Positions 63,246 to 64,000 of a stretch of 64,000 nt of DNA are shown piece after piece. Where the stretch lies: assembly GCA_039720395.1 (NCBI GenBank), contig CM077827.1, forward strand, positions 7,603,991-7,667,990, in the 5' to 3' direction. Under the pieces are notes generated by a model. That model made no database searches, was not told where the DNA came from, and saw only the letters and a list, made by a program, of their open reading frames with translations. Origin of the DNA: Liquidambar formosana (Eukaryota > Streptophyta > Magnoliopsida > Saxifragales > Altingiaceae). Both the position numbers and the translations under genes were made by a program. Positions within the stretch are counted from its first letter, which is position 1. Every line of letters begins with the position of its first letter.

Positions 63246-64000
63246 GTTAGCATGATTAGTGGATGAATTTAAGCCTTAGTACTATTCTGTCCAGATTTAT
63301 ATATCATTGTGTTTGCATGGTTTTGAGCACGTGTAAGGGTGCAACTAGGTGTGGTAATTGTCCTATGGCAAATAGGGCTGCTATTGCTTGAAATTGCTAA
63401 TGCTTGAAGCTATTGCGCTCAGGTAAGTGGGTGTGAAGGTGCCCTAATTCACTTTTCTTTCTTAACTCTTTCCCTTCTCCCTCTTTAGGGTTATTTCTTA
63501 ATATGGACATATGGTATAATTAGAGGTTTCCTTGTTAAATAAATTCTAGTTTTTTTTTTTTTTTATTTATCAAAGTTTCCATTTTGTGGAGTTCTTTCTA
63601 AATTCAAACTTGGTTTTTTCAATTCTCTTTAAAATAAGGAAACCTAGGGTTTTTACCATAGGTTTGTATTAAGTTTTAACCCTATTCTATTCGAACTACA
63701 TGGACTTTGATCCATGTATTTCGTTGCATGGTATGTAGGCGTTCTTCGTGAGGCTCAAGTCCATTCTAGGATCTAAGTATCCTAGGTTTTTATATTTTAT
63801 TTTCTGTTTTTTGTTTTATTTTTCTTATTATGCATGAATGATTGGATGGAATATATGATATGCATGCTGTCTTGTGATGATATATGCTGATTTATGTGTT
63901 GAAAAGATATTAATTTAGCCCAAATAAACCGAGAGATTGAAAGGGTGACATGGGTGCCTATAGGCTTTGCCTAGAACCTTCCCATGTCATAACTTAGCCT

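Larger units (their letters stand above)
61495..64000 (+). mobile_element. partial long LTR (family A), plus orientation
   Basis: It starts with TGTCACACCCC at 61495 and is homologous to 1304-1 read on the minus strand. It continues to the window end without a recognisable 3' terminus, primer-binding site or coding domain, so the LTR is at least 2.5 kb or the internal region has begun unseen. The five bases before it are GACAT; the far end is needed to test for a target duplication. Confidence 0.65.

Overview
The window is nuclear DNA of a flowering plant, most likely a eudicot. It has one spliced host gene with GT-AG introns in a thick layer of plant transposons: Ty1/copia with initiator-tRNA-Met primer sites, CACTA, hAT, Mutator-like and Stowaway elements, a DUF4283-type LINE, a tRNA-derived SINE and a TRIM-like LTR. 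There is no bacterial-style gene organisation. I could not fix the species. A 100-N scaffold gap lies at 17074-17173.

Layout. 1-1304: part of a long LTR, minus orientation; a copy of the same LTR in plus orientation begins at 61495 and runs off the right edge. 1305-8246: an old, broken SIRE/Maximus-like copia element, cut off at its 3' end by the LTR at 1304. 9119-14054: a 4.9-kb CACTA element without transposase but with gene-like cargo. 16597-16990: a Mutator-type MITE. 17610-18236: a plant-mobile-domain pseudogene, followed by a hAT-like repeat that is split by a second copy of the MITE family and by a 6.1-kb LINE (18884-24983). 25292-26345: a FAR1/MULE transposase pseudogene. 28080-28610: a stray duplicate of the promoter and leader exon of the host gene. 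29252-29449: a fragment resembling the BRR2 helicase. 30023-31776: a SINE, a MITE and a hAT element.

The host gene (minus strand, coding 41661 to 32489, nine coding exons plus a leader exon near 42139-42260) encodes an intact 343-residue D-isomer-specific 2-hydroxyacid dehydrogenase-like protein. Its introns hold a MITE, an antisense copia reverse-transcriptase remnant and microsatellites. To its right lie a hAT element (43035-44430), a Pack-MULE-like element with a PPR-gene fragment (44514-46079), and a young full-length copia element (46188-56199) with 1320-bp LTRs, a perfect 5-bp target duplication and an extra ORF after pol. Several MITEs follow, up to 61.4 kb.

Main observation. Both copia elements carry clusters of a short palindrome in exactly two places: about 117 bp upstream of the LTR TATA box, and between pol and the extra ORF. 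The young element uses TAGTCGACTA; the old element uses an AGACGTCT-type palindrome. Within each element the LTR array and the internal array match, so the motif seems to have changed in both places together. The internal array is followed by a TATA-like box and a CT-rich leader without ATGs before the extra ORF. This suggests a second, internal promoter under the same control as the LTR, a hypothesis that can be tested.
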